From UBA6623 sp965238125 (GTDB lineage: Bacteria; Acidobacteriota; Terriglobia; Bryobacterales; UBA6623): a stretch of DNA of 64,000 nucleotides. Positions 33,945 through 43,600 of the stretch are shown piece by piece (positions within the stretch are counted from its first letter, which is position 1; every line of letters begins with the position of its first letter). Under the pieces are notes generated by a model. That model worked only from the letters and a program-made list of their open reading frames with translations. It was not told where the DNA came from and ran no database searches. Location: assembly GCA_965238125.1 (NCBI GenBank), contig OZ250179.1, positions 1,240,001 through 1,304,000 of the forward strand, in the 5' to 3' direction. A program made the position numbers and the translations under genes.

Positions 33945-34634
33945 TTGAGGAGTTTTGTTCTCGTAAGCATGGCCCAGCCAAGGATGTTGGTTTGGCCTTC
34001 GCGGTCTTCCGGCATGGGTCCGGTGTCGTTGTTGAAGCGACGGGAGTTTTCCATGCCGGCGGCGATGACGGCGGTTTCGATGCGGGAGAGACGTTGCATT
34101 CTCCAGGCGAGGTCGGCGATTTGGCGGACGATTTCCTTTTCGACGCGGTTTCGGGGGAGATAGGTGTCCTCGAAAGACCTGAGGTGTCGGTCGAAGTCGG
34201 CGGGGTCTTCGCCGGGTAAGACGGCGTCGTTGGCCAGCAGGCCGTGTTTGAGAGCGTTTTGGGATGAACGGGCCTTGCCTTTTTGGGTTCGCGGCCCGGT
34301 TGATTTCTTTGCGTTTGCGCGGTTGGCGCGGATCTGATTTTTCGTTCGCATGATGAGAGACCTTTCTGGGCAGGATGTGCCCGGTTATAGGATACGTTGG
34401 GGGTGGGGGTTTGGCCGGGGGTGGGTTTTGTTAGGTTGTTGAAAAGGCAGGAGTAATTTTTTCGAAAGTAACGTGACAGGTTTCGTGTCGCCGGGGTGCG
34501 TTAACCGTTAACCGGGTCGTAACGGGGACCGGCCGCTTGGCGGGCGGTCTTTTGGGCCCGCCCCAGGCCCCCGAACGACCGCGAGAGCGGTCGTTCGCCC
34601 GGTTGAGGTGGTGGTTTTGGTTTGGGGTGTTGGT

Positions 34635-34664
34635 CCCTGGGCTTGCGCCCAGGGCTGGTATTAA
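34635..34664. repeat. Repeat of the CCCTGGGCTTGCGCCCAGGG family
   Basis: Self-complementary core, with the tail CTGGTATTAA shared with 18234-18268. Confidence 0.6.
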
Positions 34665-34696
34665 GTCGGGAGGTTTGGTGGGTGGCTTCGGGGATT

Positions 34697-34715
34697 GGCA
34701 GGCCTGGAGACCTGC
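34697..34715. repeat. Palindromic repeat GCAGGCCTGGAGACCTGC, copy 2
   Basis: Core only; the CCCACTGG tail is lost here. Confidence 0.7.
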
Positions 34716-34757
34716 TTATCGCGGGGGGACTTGGCGTGGTGCCGAGGGCATGTTGCC

Positions 34758-34786
34758 GGGCAGGCCTGGAGACCTGCCCCACTGGG
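34758..34786. repeat. Palindromic repeat GCAGGCCTGGAGACCTGC, copy 3
   Basis: Full form with CCCACTGGG tail, 61 bp after copy 2 in direct orientation. Confidence 0.75.
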
Positions 34787-34825
34787 GGTTGCCCGTGGCT
34801 CTGGGGGGTTTGTAGTCCGGGGGGG

Positions 34826-37753
34826 CTAGCGGCGTCGGGAACGGCCTCCGCCGCGCGAGCCGGAGGTTGAGCGTGCCGCGCTTCCGAAACGTGATCCGCC
34901 GGAACGGCCGCCGGCCGACGATCCGCGGGACATGCTTCCGCCTCGGCTCATCGATCTACCGCCTCCGAACGAGCCGCGTCGGCTGGAACCGCCGAAGCTG
35001 CCGCCGGAACGCGGGGCGGGAGAGCGCCGGACGGAGCCGCCGAAGCCGCCGCGGGAACGCGGGGCGGGGGCACGCCGCGCGGAACCGACGGATCGCGATC
35101 CGCCGACCGTCGGCCGGGAACCTCCGAAGGACGGCGCTCTGCCGGTTCCGCTCGATCGGCCAAAGCCTCTCGCCCCACTGGTGGGGCGGGATACGCGCGG
35201 CGCCGATCGGCGGGACCCTCGGGAAGCCGAGCCGCTACTTTGACGGAAGGTTGGTGTGCGGGAGCTGGTTCTTGGCGTGAAGGCGCCGCGCGACCCGGAC
35301 GCGGAACGTCGGCCGCCGGCTGTGTTGCCGGCCGGGGCGATGGATGGCGATACCCGTGAGCGACCGCGGGGCTGGAATGTTGAACGGCGATTGCTGCGGC
35401 TACCCTCGACTGGGGTCGCTTGGCGGAACGTCCTTGACGAACCGCCGCCGGCCGCATTGGTTCCCGATGAGCGGTTGGCGCGATTGCCGGTGACCGGTCG
35501 GGGGAGATTGAAACCGCGGGAGGAAGCCCCTTGCCCGGTGGCGCCGGATGATCCGACCCGCGAACGGCCACGAGGCGCGAAGCCCCGAGAGCCGGCGGCG
35601 GTCGTCGGCGCCGCGCGGCCCGACGTCGTGCCGCCGGCACGGGTTTGGTTCGTCCGCAGCGCGGGGTTGCGGTCGAACCGGGAAGCGGAGTTCCCTCCCG
35701 TCGACACCGACGGCTGGGCCGCTCTCGACGAGCCTTCGGTCGACCCGGCTCGCGCGCCGCGCTCGAAGCGTCGCCAGTTCGCCGAGCTTGCGCCTTGAGG
35801 CGCTCGATTCGCGCGCCCTAACGACCCGCGGGACCTCGACCGGGAGCCGAACGCGCCTTGTGTGCCGGCCTGGGTCCCGGCTCGCGGCCCGACCGGAGTG
35901 CCGGCCGTGGTTGTCGCCGTTCGGGGGGTTCGGGAACGGGCGTTCGACGAGGGCGTCGGCGAGTTTCGGCCGACGGCGGGGGTGGATCGTGAACCACTCA
36001 CCGCGGCACGACCCGGCGTCGCGGAGGGGTCGCCGTTGCGGAGGCTTCCGAAATTCCGCCAGGCGTTATTCCGCCTATCGGCTTCGGCAAGCGTGCCGCG
36101 GTTCGGCGCGGCCGCGCCGGTGCGGGATCCTCCGCCGCCCGGCGTAGCGGTCGTGCCGGCGGTTACAACCCCGCTGCTTGAGACGGCGCCGGGTGAGGGC
36201 TGCGCGCCGCCAGCCGACCGCGGGGCGGCGACTCGAGTGCCGCCGGCGCCGGAACGCGTGCGCGCGGTGGCGGGTGCGCGCCGATTGACCGGTTGCGATG
36301 CACTGAACGCTTGGACGGAGCGCGACATCTCCTGTCGCTGCTGTTCAAAGGATGTGTGCGGCGCGCGGCTGCGCGTCGGTTGCCGCGAGAAGAAATTTCG
36401 CGATTGTGCCGCGCCGCCTCGATCGTTGGCGGCCCGCACGGTGCGGCCGCGGCTTTCTCGCTCGGGGACGACCGGCAGCCGACCGCGCATCAGGCGGGCC
36501 TGGCGCAACTCGGCTTGGCGCGGCGAGCGAGGGTTGCGGACCCGGCCCCGGGCAAAGTCTTGCGCATCGATCATCGTGACGCCGTTGCGAGCACGGGCGT
36601 TGCGATAGTTGTTGTAGATGTTGACGTTGTTATCCACGAAGATCGTGGTGTTGCGCCCACCGTGACGGCCGCCATGACCGCGGCGCCCGCCGTACCAGGC
36701 GTAGTACGGCTCATGGGGGGCCAACGGGACCCAGCCGATGTTGCCGAAGCCGAACCCCAAGCCAGCTCGAAAACCGCCGTGGCCGCCGTAGCCGAAGAAG
36801 GCCACCAGCGCCGGCCTCCAATAGTGCCGCCGATAGTGACGCCCCGGATACCAGCCCCAGCCGTGATGATGGTGGTGATACCAGCGCCCATAGTGGTAGG
36901 GGGCCCAACCCCAGGGCTCGTAGCCGACCCAGCTCCAGCCGTAGTAGTCGAGCCAAGTCCAGCGCCCGTGCCGGTAGGGCGACCACCCGAGCGAAACGCT
37001 CGGGAACCAACTGTAGCCGTACCCGGAAACGTATTGCCAGTTGCCGTGATCGTCGAGGTCTTCGACACCGTAAATGTCTTGGCTGACGTAACGGCGGCTC
37101 TTGGATTTTCGAAGCTGCTTTTCACGCCGTTCGTTCCAGCGATCCCAGTCGTCTTTCGAGGCGGCGTCGACCACGTGAAATTCGGGGTTGCCCTCGGAGT
37201 CGGCGCGCACGACCATGGTCTTGCCTTGCCGTAGCTGCTGGGTTCCGACCTTCGAGGCGATTTCCGCCTTCCCTCGGCGGACGGTAATCACGGTGCGGCT
37301 GTCAAAACCGACCTCGATGCGATACATTCCGCGCTCGAGGGGTCGGATGGCGACGTAGGGCGTTTCGATGTCGACATCGGCTTCGCCGTCCTTGAGTTCG
37401 TTGTAGGTGAGCGTCCCACGATTGATCTGAAGGCGGAAGCGCCGGTTGCCCAACTCGGTCAGATTGACCTCGGAATCCCCGGAGAGGCGAGCGAAGTTTT
37501 TGGAGTCGAGCTGCACTTCGGTGCGGGCCGAGCGCGCTGTCGCTACCGCGTCCCCTTCCACCAGAGGCGTGTTCACGCGCGCCTCGACCCAGTCGCCTGA
37601 ATCGGCGCGCCGCAGCGTGACTTCGCCATTCGTCAGGCTGATGCGGGCAACACCGAGTTCAGTCCGCGCCTCGGGCGCTGCCGCGGCCGGCCAGGCTGGC
37701 GCGCACAGGAGGGCGGCGGCTATCCAAATCCCCAATTTTTGTCGCGTTGTCAT
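34826..37753 (-). CDS. Exported FecR/DUF6600-type protein with ~500-residue Arg/Gly/Ser-rich tail
   Basis: A 975-residue protein. A signal peptide (LGIWIAAALLCAPAWPAAAA) is followed by a FecR-like beta domain (about 35-190), then an aromatic Trp/Tyr/Gly/His-rich region (about 235-370) with repeats such as GRWTWLDYYGWSWVGYEPWG, matching DUF6600. A very basic, low-complexity SR/RG/SG tail follows (about 430-975), ending SRGGGRSRRR. The tail has almost no acidic residues and is strongly positive, so nucleic-acid or polysaccharide/wall binding outside the cell is conceivable. FecR domains elsewhere sense or bind at the envelope. Real function unknown. Confidence 0.75.
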   Translation of the reverse strand: MTTRQKLGIWIAAALLCAPAWPAAAAPEARTELGVARISLTNGEVTLRRADSGDWVEARVNTPLVEGDAVATARSARTEVQLDSKNFARLSGDSEVNLTELGNRRFRLQINRGTLTYNELKDGEADVDIETPYVAIRPLERGMYRIEVGFDSRTVITVRRGKAEIASKVGTQQLRQGKTMVVRADSEGNPEFHVVDAASKDDWDRWNERREKQLRKSKSRRYVSQDIYGVEDLDDHGNWQYVSGYGYSWFPSVSLGWSPYRHGRWTWLDYYGWSWVGYEPWGWAPYHYGRWYHHHHHGWGWYPGRHYRRHYWRPALVAFFGYGGHGGFRAGLGFGFGNIGWVPLAPHEPYYAWYGGRRGHGGRHGGRNTTIFVDNNVNIYNNYRNARARNGVTMIDAQDFARGRVRNPRSPRQAELRQARLMRGRLPVVPERESRGRTVRAANDRGGAAQSRNFFSRQPTRSRAPHTSFEQQRQEMSRSVQAFSASQPVNRRAPATARTRSGAGGTRVAAPRSAGGAQPSPGAVSSSGVVTAGTTATPGGGGSRTGAAAPNRGTLAEADRRNNAWRNFGSLRNGDPSATPGRAAVSGSRSTPAVGRNSPTPSSNARSRTPRTATTTAGTPVGPRAGTQAGTQGAFGSRSRSRGSLGRANRAPQGASSANWRRFERGARAGSTEGSSRAAQPSVSTGGNSASRFDRNPALRTNQTRAGGTTSGRAAPTTAAGSRGFAPRGRSRVGSSGATGQGASSRGFNLPRPVTGNRANRSSGTNAAGGGSSRTFRQATPVEGSRSNRRSTFQPRGRSRVSPSIAPAGNTAGGRRSASGSRGAFTPRTSSRTPTFRQSSGSASRGSRRSAPRVSRPTSGARGFGRSSGTGRAPSFGGSRPTVGGSRSVGSARRAPAPRSRGGFGGSVRRSPAPRSGGSFGGSSRRGSFGGGRSMSRGGSMSRGSSAGGRSGGSRFGSAARSTSGSRGGGRSRRR

Positions 37754-37878
37754 GGCCCCTCCTTAAGACGATCCTCGCACAGGCTAGGTTGCACGCGGTT
37801 AGCCATGGATGGCGGTGTTGCAATGACAGGAGTTACAAGATACGGACTCTGCGCGGGACCGGTGGATAACCACCGTCT

Positions 37879-38187
37879 TTGGTGAATAGCGGCCAGGGGA
37901 GCTTGGATTCGGTACTCGGGGCGGAAGGAATGGAGGCCGTTCGATGGAATTGGGGACTATTCGATTCCGTTGGAAATGCCGATTGGACGCCCTGGGTCCA
38001 TCACCTGCTCTTCACTGTGTACCACTTCTCGCAGCCCCACAACTACCTCACGATATACGTAGGAATCCTGCCGATGGTCTGGATAGCTTGGCGCAAGCAG
38101 AACCTTTACCTAAGCCTCGCCGCGCACCTCTTATTGAATTTACTCGGGGCAGTCGCCATGCTCGGAGTGGCTGGTGGCGTCGAGTAA
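37879..38187 (+). pseudogene. C-terminal fragment of a CPBP-family intramembrane metalloprotease
   Basis: 102 codons containing HHLLFTVYHF and the C-terminal membrane helices ILPMVWIAWRKQ and HLLLNLLGAVAML. These match CPBP (CAAX protease/Abi) motif 2 (FxxxH) and motif 3 (HxxxN). Motif 1 (EExxxR) and the N-terminal helices are missing, so this is a remnant. Confidence 0.65.
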
Positions 38188-38386
38188 CTCCCAAGCACCA
38201 GCGACCATCCGGTTGAGTGTATCTTCAGCCAGTTGGGGGCACGTCGCCCGGACTTAGCAAGCTCACAGAATTCTGCTGTCTTGTTTTCGTTGCTTTCAGT
38301 CCAGACCTCGGCAGCGGCCCCGACATAGAGATCTGTGTCAACTTGAAGAACGCAAGCAGACGCTACCTCAATCGTTCTTCGGCAAA

Positions 38387-38530
38387 ATGGCGAAGACCCT
38401 GCTGCGCGGCATCCGGGTTGCCTCCGCCGACGAGTTAAAGACATGCATCGAACTCTACCTGGAGGAGGTCAATGGGACGCCCGTGGTCTTCCGTCGGAAA
38501 TACAAACTGGAGACGCTATCCCTGGTCTAG
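38387..38530 (+). pseudogene. C-terminal remnant of a different IS630-type transposase
   Basis: 47 codons reading KTLLRGIRVASADELKTCIE and VVFRRKYKL, preceded in frame by QSFFGKMA. This is the typical C-terminal end of single-ORF IS630 transposases. It is unlike subtypes A and B in the window, whose C-termini end in SSLCLD. The rest of the element is missing. Confidence 0.6.
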
Positions 38531-38820
38531 TTATTGATATGTTATTTAGGAATCACTGTACTAGTATGATAATACCGATGAGCAAAAAACTTCGAACACG
38601 CACGGTCATAGCACCATAAGTGATTGATTATAACTTGGTTGGTGAAATCCAGGAAAGTCATGGCTAGCGCTACAAACGTTGTGTAAGATGTTTTGGGACG
38701 AGCCTGTCAGGCTCTTGGGTGTCACAATTTCTGGCGGCGCTCTTTCGTCCCAGTGCGCGGCGGCCGCGTCCCCGAACCCGGCGTTGAGCCGGACCCTCGG
38801 AGGGTGCCACTAAGGACCCC
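38531..38820. other. AT-rich intergenic stretch
   Basis: The first 130 bp are distinctly AT-rich against a GC-rich background, consistent with foreign remnant DNA. A short hairpin GAGCCTGTCAGGCTC is at 38700-38714. No gene seen. Confidence 0.45.
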
Positions 38821-40239
38821 CTACGTCAGAACATCCTTCACCACGCGGCCGTGCACGTCGGTTAGGCGGAAGTCGCGGCCCTGGAAGCGGTGGGTCAACT
38901 TCAGGTGGTCCACGCCGAACAGATGCAGCATCGTCGCGTGGAAATCGTTGATGGTGACGACGTTTTCCACCGCGGCGTAACCGAGATCGTCCGTTGCGCC
39001 GTAGCTGGTGCCGCCTTTGATGCCGCCGCCGGCCATCCACATCGAAAAGCCCTTGATGTGATGGTCGCGGCCAAGCAGCTCACGCTTGTCGCCCTGCGAC
39101 ATCGGCGTGCGGCCGAACTCCCCACCCCAGACGATCAGCGTATCCTCAAACATTCCGCGCTGCTTGAGGTCTTTGATCAGCGCCGACGTCCCTTGGTCCA
39201 CATAGTTGCAACTGACCGGGATGCCTTTCTTGATTTCGTTGTGGTGATCCCAGCCGCGGTGATAGAGATGAATGAACCGCACGCCTCGCTCGGCCAAGCG
39301 GCGGGCGAGAAGGCAGTTCGACGCAAACGTCCCGTCGCCGCCCTTGGCGCCGTACATGTCGAGAATGTGTTGCGGCTCGTTGGAGAAATCAACCAGTTCG
39401 GGAACGCTCATCTGCATCCGGAAAGCCAACTCGTACTGCGCGATCCGGGTGGCGATTTCCGGGTCGTCCATCCACGTGTTTTGGATGCGGTTGAGCTTGC
39501 CGACCGCGTCGATCAGCTCGCCCTGCATTTCGCGGTTGACTCCCGCCGGGTTGCGAACGTAGTTGACCGGATCGCCCGACGAGTTGAACTTCACGCCTTG
39601 GTAGATGCTCGGCAGAAAGCCGGAGTGCCATTGCCGGGCGGCGATCGGTTGTGCCTGCGCGCCGCCTTCCGAAGTCAGAACAACGAAACCGGGCAAATCC
39701 TCCGCGTCGCTTCCCAGCCCGTAGAGAAGCCATGAACCCATGCTCGGCCTCCCGGCCATTTGAAAGCCGGTATTCATGAGCGTGTGGGCCGTGTCGTGGT
39801 TGATCTGCTCGGTCTGCATCGATCGAATGATGCAGAGGTCGTCGGCGACCTCGCCGATTTTCGGGAGCTGCGAGGTCATGTACTGGCCGCTCTCGCCGTA
39901 GTGTTTGAAGGGATGCTGCGGGCCGAGGATCTTCAGCTCCTTGCCCTGCAGTTGGGCGATCTGCTGTCCCTTGGTGAACGATTCGGGCATCGGCTCGCCG
40001 TCGCGCTTGGCGAGCTCGGGCTTGTGGTCAAGCAGCTCGAGGTGCGCCGGGCCGCCGGCCATGCACAGGAAGATGATGCGCTTGACCTTGGGCGCGTGAT
40101 TGGGGAAGCCGGGGACGCCGCTTTTCGCGCCGAACAGGTTCGGCTGGAGTACCGAGTTGAGGGCAAGCGCTCCGAGTCCCATCGACGAGCGGCCAAGAAA
40201 GGTTCGGCGGTTCAGCAGGTTTCTTTTTTTGTCGGTCAT
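38821..40239 (-). CDS. DUF1501 domain-containing protein
   Basis: A 472-residue protein with a Tat-type N-terminus (NRRTFLGRSSMGLGALALNS). The DUF1501 fold belongs to the alkaline phosphatase/sulfatase superfamily: FLCMAGGPAHLELLDHKP, HDTAHTLMNTG, VWGGEFGRTPMSQG and GRDHHIKGFSMWMAGG. It is encoded downstream of the PSD1 cytochrome protein (40636-43677), the usual pairing in Planctomycetota, Verrucomicrobiota and Acidobacteriota. Both are thought to act outside the cytoplasm; the reaction is unknown. Confidence 0.9.
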   Translation of the reverse strand: MTDKKRNLLNRRTFLGRSSMGLGALALNSVLQPNLFGAKSGVPGFPNHAPKVKRIIFLCMAGGPAHLELLDHKPELAKRDGEPMPESFTKGQQIAQLQGKELKILGPQHPFKHYGESGQYMTSQLPKIGEVADDLCIIRSMQTEQINHDTAHTLMNTGFQMAGRPSMGSWLLYGLGSDAEDLPGFVVLTSEGGAQAQPIAARQWHSGFLPSIYQGVKFNSSGDPVNYVRNPAGVNREMQGELIDAVGKLNRIQNTWMDDPEIATRIAQYELAFRMQMSVPELVDFSNEPQHILDMYGAKGGDGTFASNCLLARRLAERGVRFIHLYHRGWDHHNEIKKGIPVSCNYVDQGTSALIKDLKQRGMFEDTLIVWGGEFGRTPMSQGDKRELLGRDHHIKGFSMWMAGGGIKGGTSYGATDDLGYAAVENVVTINDFHATMLHLFGVDHLKLTHRFQGRDFRLTDVHGRVVKDVLT

Positions 40240-40260
40240 TTGATTTCCTCGATTACGATA

Positions 40261-40368
40261 GGCGAAAAATGGGGGACAGCCAGCCTATTTTCGCTTGTCA
40301 ATTTGTGTTCGCTTGCGGCTTCGGCGGACGGCGAAAATCGGCGGCAGTCCCCCCATTTTTCGCCGGTG
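40261..40368. repeat. Inverted pair of GGGGACAG-type repeats
   Basis: GGCGAAAAATGGGGGACAGC at 40261 and GGCAGTCCCCCCATTTTTCG (then CC) ending at about 40364 are inverted copies about 105 bp across, like the pair at 31941-32040. Confidence 0.65.
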
Positions 40369-40497
40369 TATACGAACGTTGGAGCAAGCAATATTCCCGC
40401 TGCCATGAATATGCGGCATGGATGATGCCGGTGTGAATACGGGCGTGGCGGGACGTTTTCCACCGCCCTTTCAGGGCTCAACATGATTCAGATTCCG

Positions 40498-40560
40498 TAC
40501 CCAGGGTTCCGCCTTCGGCTCCACTCTGGGCTATATTCCCGCCGCCGCTTCGCGGCTCAA
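40498..40560. repeat. Dispersed intergenic repeat, second copy of 9293-9357
   Basis: Same palindrome and tail as at 9293-9357, with a few substitutions. Confidence 0.7.
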
Positions 40561-40635
40561 GAGGTCCGCTATTCTGATTTGCCCGCATTTCTCACCAGCT
40601 GACGTTTCCAGCCGCGACTTCATTCAACCTTCCCG

Positions 40636-43600
40636 TCATATTCTTCTACGTCTCCAATATCGCATGACAAATTCGTGTTTGTTGAACAGGGCCCGGGCAA
40701 CGCTGGTCCAGGCGGCGAGTTCGGTCTTTTTCGCGCCGCCGGCCTGGTGCGTAATTCCGGTCTTCAGCAATTGCTCGGCTCCGGCGGGGTCTTTCTTGAA
40801 TTGCCCGCGGCGGCTTTCGAGCAGCGCCAGCACGACCTCCGCTTCTTCGTCTTGCACGCGCCGTGAGAAGGCCTCTTGGAAAGCCCACTCAACACGCGCT
40901 CGGTCACTCTTCGCGGACTTGAGAACCCTGCCCGCGAAGGCCCGCGCGGCCTCGATATAGCTGGGGTCATTGAGCAGCACGAGCGATTGCAGCGGCGTAT
41001 TCGAAACCGAGCGCTCGGCGGCGCATTCCTCGCGCGAGGGCGCGTCGAACGCCATCAGCGACGGATGGACGTATTGCCGCTGCCAGTGCGTATAGACGCC
41101 GCGGCGGAATTGGTTCGGGTTCAAGTCGGCTTCATAAATCCGCTTGGGGAAGTTCAGCTCTTCGTAATAACCGGCCGGCTGATAAGGCTTGACGCTCGGT
41201 CCCCCCATCGTGTGATTCAGCAGGCCGCTCACCGCCAGTAGGTTGTCACGGACGAACTCCGCGTCAAGCCGCGCCATCGTCTGACGCCCGTGTAGCCGGT
41301 TGCCGGGATCAGCCGTGAGTAACTCCTCCGACGGCTCGCTCGAGCGGCGATAGGCCTTCGACATCAGCATCGTCTTGACGATGTGCTTGACGTCCCAGCC
41401 GCTTTCCATGAACTCGACCGCCAACCAGTCGAGCAGCTCTTGGTTCTGGGGCGTCTCGCCCTGTGAACCGATGTCGTCGAGCACCTTCGAAAGACCTGTC
41501 CCGAAAAACATCTTCCACAGCCGGTTGACGAAAACGCGGGCCGTGAGCGGGTTGTCGCGATCAACGACCCAATTGGCGAGGTCGAGCCGCGTTAGTTGCC
41601 GACCGTTGGTTTCGGGCGGATTGAGGAAGTGCGGCGCTTGGGGCTCGACGATCGGCCCGGAGTCGTCCATCCAATTGCCTCTCGGCAGAATGCGCATCTC
41701 GCGAGGCTCGACGGATTTCGCGATCAACGACTCACCGGCGTGGTCGAGCAGGGTCTTCTTGCGGCGCTCCATCCGCCGAATCTCGGGCCAATGCGTATTG
41801 CCGCCGGTGAGTTTCTCGAAAGCCTCCACGACGGCCTCTTGTTGCGCGTCGCTCCGGCGCCCCTTCGCCAACAGCGCACCCCGCAGTTCGCCCGAGGAAG
41901 GCAACTCGGGAAAGTCGGCATCGGTCGCGAGCAGGCGCATTAGGCTGGCGACGTTCTCGCCGCGCCGACCGTAGAAGAGCGCCGTCACTTGAAGCTTTTG
42001 GCCGCGCTTGGCGTGGATCGGCTGTTCGAAAACAAACAGCGCCCGGCGGGACGTCTTACGCGGCTCCTCGACCCAGCTGCCCCGCCAGCCCGAGTGGAAA
42101 TTTTCGTCGATCGCGTGGCGCAACATCGACTTCGGCCCTTCGTGATCGGGGACAAGCGCCTCGATGGATACACGCATCGGCCAGTCTTCGCGGCCTAACA
42201 GGCGAACCTGAAACTCGCTCAGTTCAAACTTCTCGAAGTCCGCGGTCGGGAACAGTTCGATGGCCACGGCGCTGATGGTCTCTTCACCCAACCCGATCTC
42301 GAGTTGATGCATGACCTTGCGCGGCTTCTTTTCACCCGTCACCACGACGCGAACGATTCCGTTGGCTTCTTCGGTCAGCTCGTAGCGGTCGCATTGGTCG
42401 AAATCGGGGTGATCACAGTCTTGCCAGACCCGCTCGGGGTCGAGCAGCCGCCAACGGTACAGATCGTCTTTGAGATAACGCGCGACCGTGTTGAGGTTCT
42501 TGGGAGTGGCGGCGAGCTCGCCGTCGCCGCTTTGTCGCAATTCCTCGAGCTTCTTCTCGATATCGACCATCTCGGAGGCGGCGCGATCGGGAAGGACGCG
42601 GATATGGGAACCCCAATCGAAGTTTCCGTCCGCCACGCCTTTTTCCTCGATGTCGGCAAAGAAGGCCGCCATCGAATAGAAATCCTTCGCAAGGAAAGGA
42701 TCGAACTTGTGGTCGTGGCATTCCGAGCAGCCCATGGTCGAGCTGAGCCAGACGGTCGAAATATTGCGCACGCGGTCGGCGGCGTACTTGGCGAGGTATT
42801 CCTTGGCCTGCGAGCCGCCTTCGTTCGTCATTCGGCTGAGACGGTTGTAGCCGCTTGCGACGAGTTGCTCGGGCGTCGCGTCGGGCATCAGGTCGCCCGC
42901 TAATTGCTCGCGGGTGAACTCGTCGAAAGGTTTGTTCTCGTTGAACGACCGAACGACCCAATCCCTGAAGGGGTAGACGTTCATGGGCACGTCGCCGTGG
43001 TAGCCGACGGTGTCGGCGTAACGAACCAAGTCGAGCCAATGCACCGCCATGCGCTCGCCGAAATGGCGCGATGCCAGCAGCTCATCGAGCAGTTTTTCGT
43101 AGGCTCCCGGGCCTGTGTCGGTGACGAATTGCGCGACGGTTTCGTAGCTCGGCGGGAGCCCCGTCAGGTCGAAGCTCAGACGTCGAGCCAGCACGACGCG
43201 CTGGGCTTCGGCCGCCGGTTCGACTCCCTTTTCGTGAAATCCGGCGGCAAGCAGGTGGTCGATCGCCGCCGAGCCGCCGGGTGCTTCGGATCGCCGCGGC
43301 GGGATGTAGGCCCAATGGCTTTCGTATTCGGCGCCTTGTTCGATCCACTGCTTGAGCAAGTCTTTTTGCTTCGCGCTCAGCTTCTTGTCGGTGGCGAGAG
43401 GCGGCATCACGAGCGCTTCGTTGGACTCGTTGATGCGGGCCACAAGCTTGCTGGCGGCGGCGTCTCCGGGCTGGAGCGCGCCCCGCGACACGGCGACTTC
43501 GCGCCGGTCGAGGCGTAAGTCCGCCTGACGAGCGTTACCGTCGGGGCCGTGACATTGGAAGCAGTATTCCGAAAGAATCGGCCGAATATCGCGGTTGAAA

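Larger units (their letters stand above)
31910..34351 (-). pseudogene. Acidobacterial multicopy hypothetical gene split by IS1380
   Basis: The N-terminal part (34351 to 33945) starts MRTKNQIRANRANAKKSTG and contains KARSSQNALKHGLLANDAVL. The C-terminal part (32273 to 31910) has NNLARYDGQLARRFFRSVEL. Removing the IS (32279-33944) and one 5-bp TTGAG duplicate gives an uninterrupted 771-nt frame of 256 residues. Proteins with the STGPRTxxGKxxSSxNALKHGL motif are a familiar family in this phylum, of unknown function. As it stands, the N-terminal half reads into the IS and stops at 33830. Confidence 0.8.
34352..34825. other. Repeat-rich intergenic region
   Basis: Holds the outer-arm repeat CCCTGGGCTTGCGCCCAGGG (34635-34654, continuing CTGGTATTAA), and two GCAGGCCTGGAGACCTGC palindromes. 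Two short hairpins flank 34560-34600 (GACCGCGAGAGCGGTC). No gene is accepted. It lies downstream of the RG-rich gene and upstream of the split gene. Confidence 0.55.
40240..40635. other. Repeat-rich region between DUF1501 and PSD1 genes
   Basis: Contains the GGGGACAG inverted pair (40261-40368), the CCCAGGGTT...CTGGGCTATATTCC repeat (40498-40560), and a GCCCGCATTTCTCACC fragment (40580-40595). No gene accepted. Confidence 0.6.
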
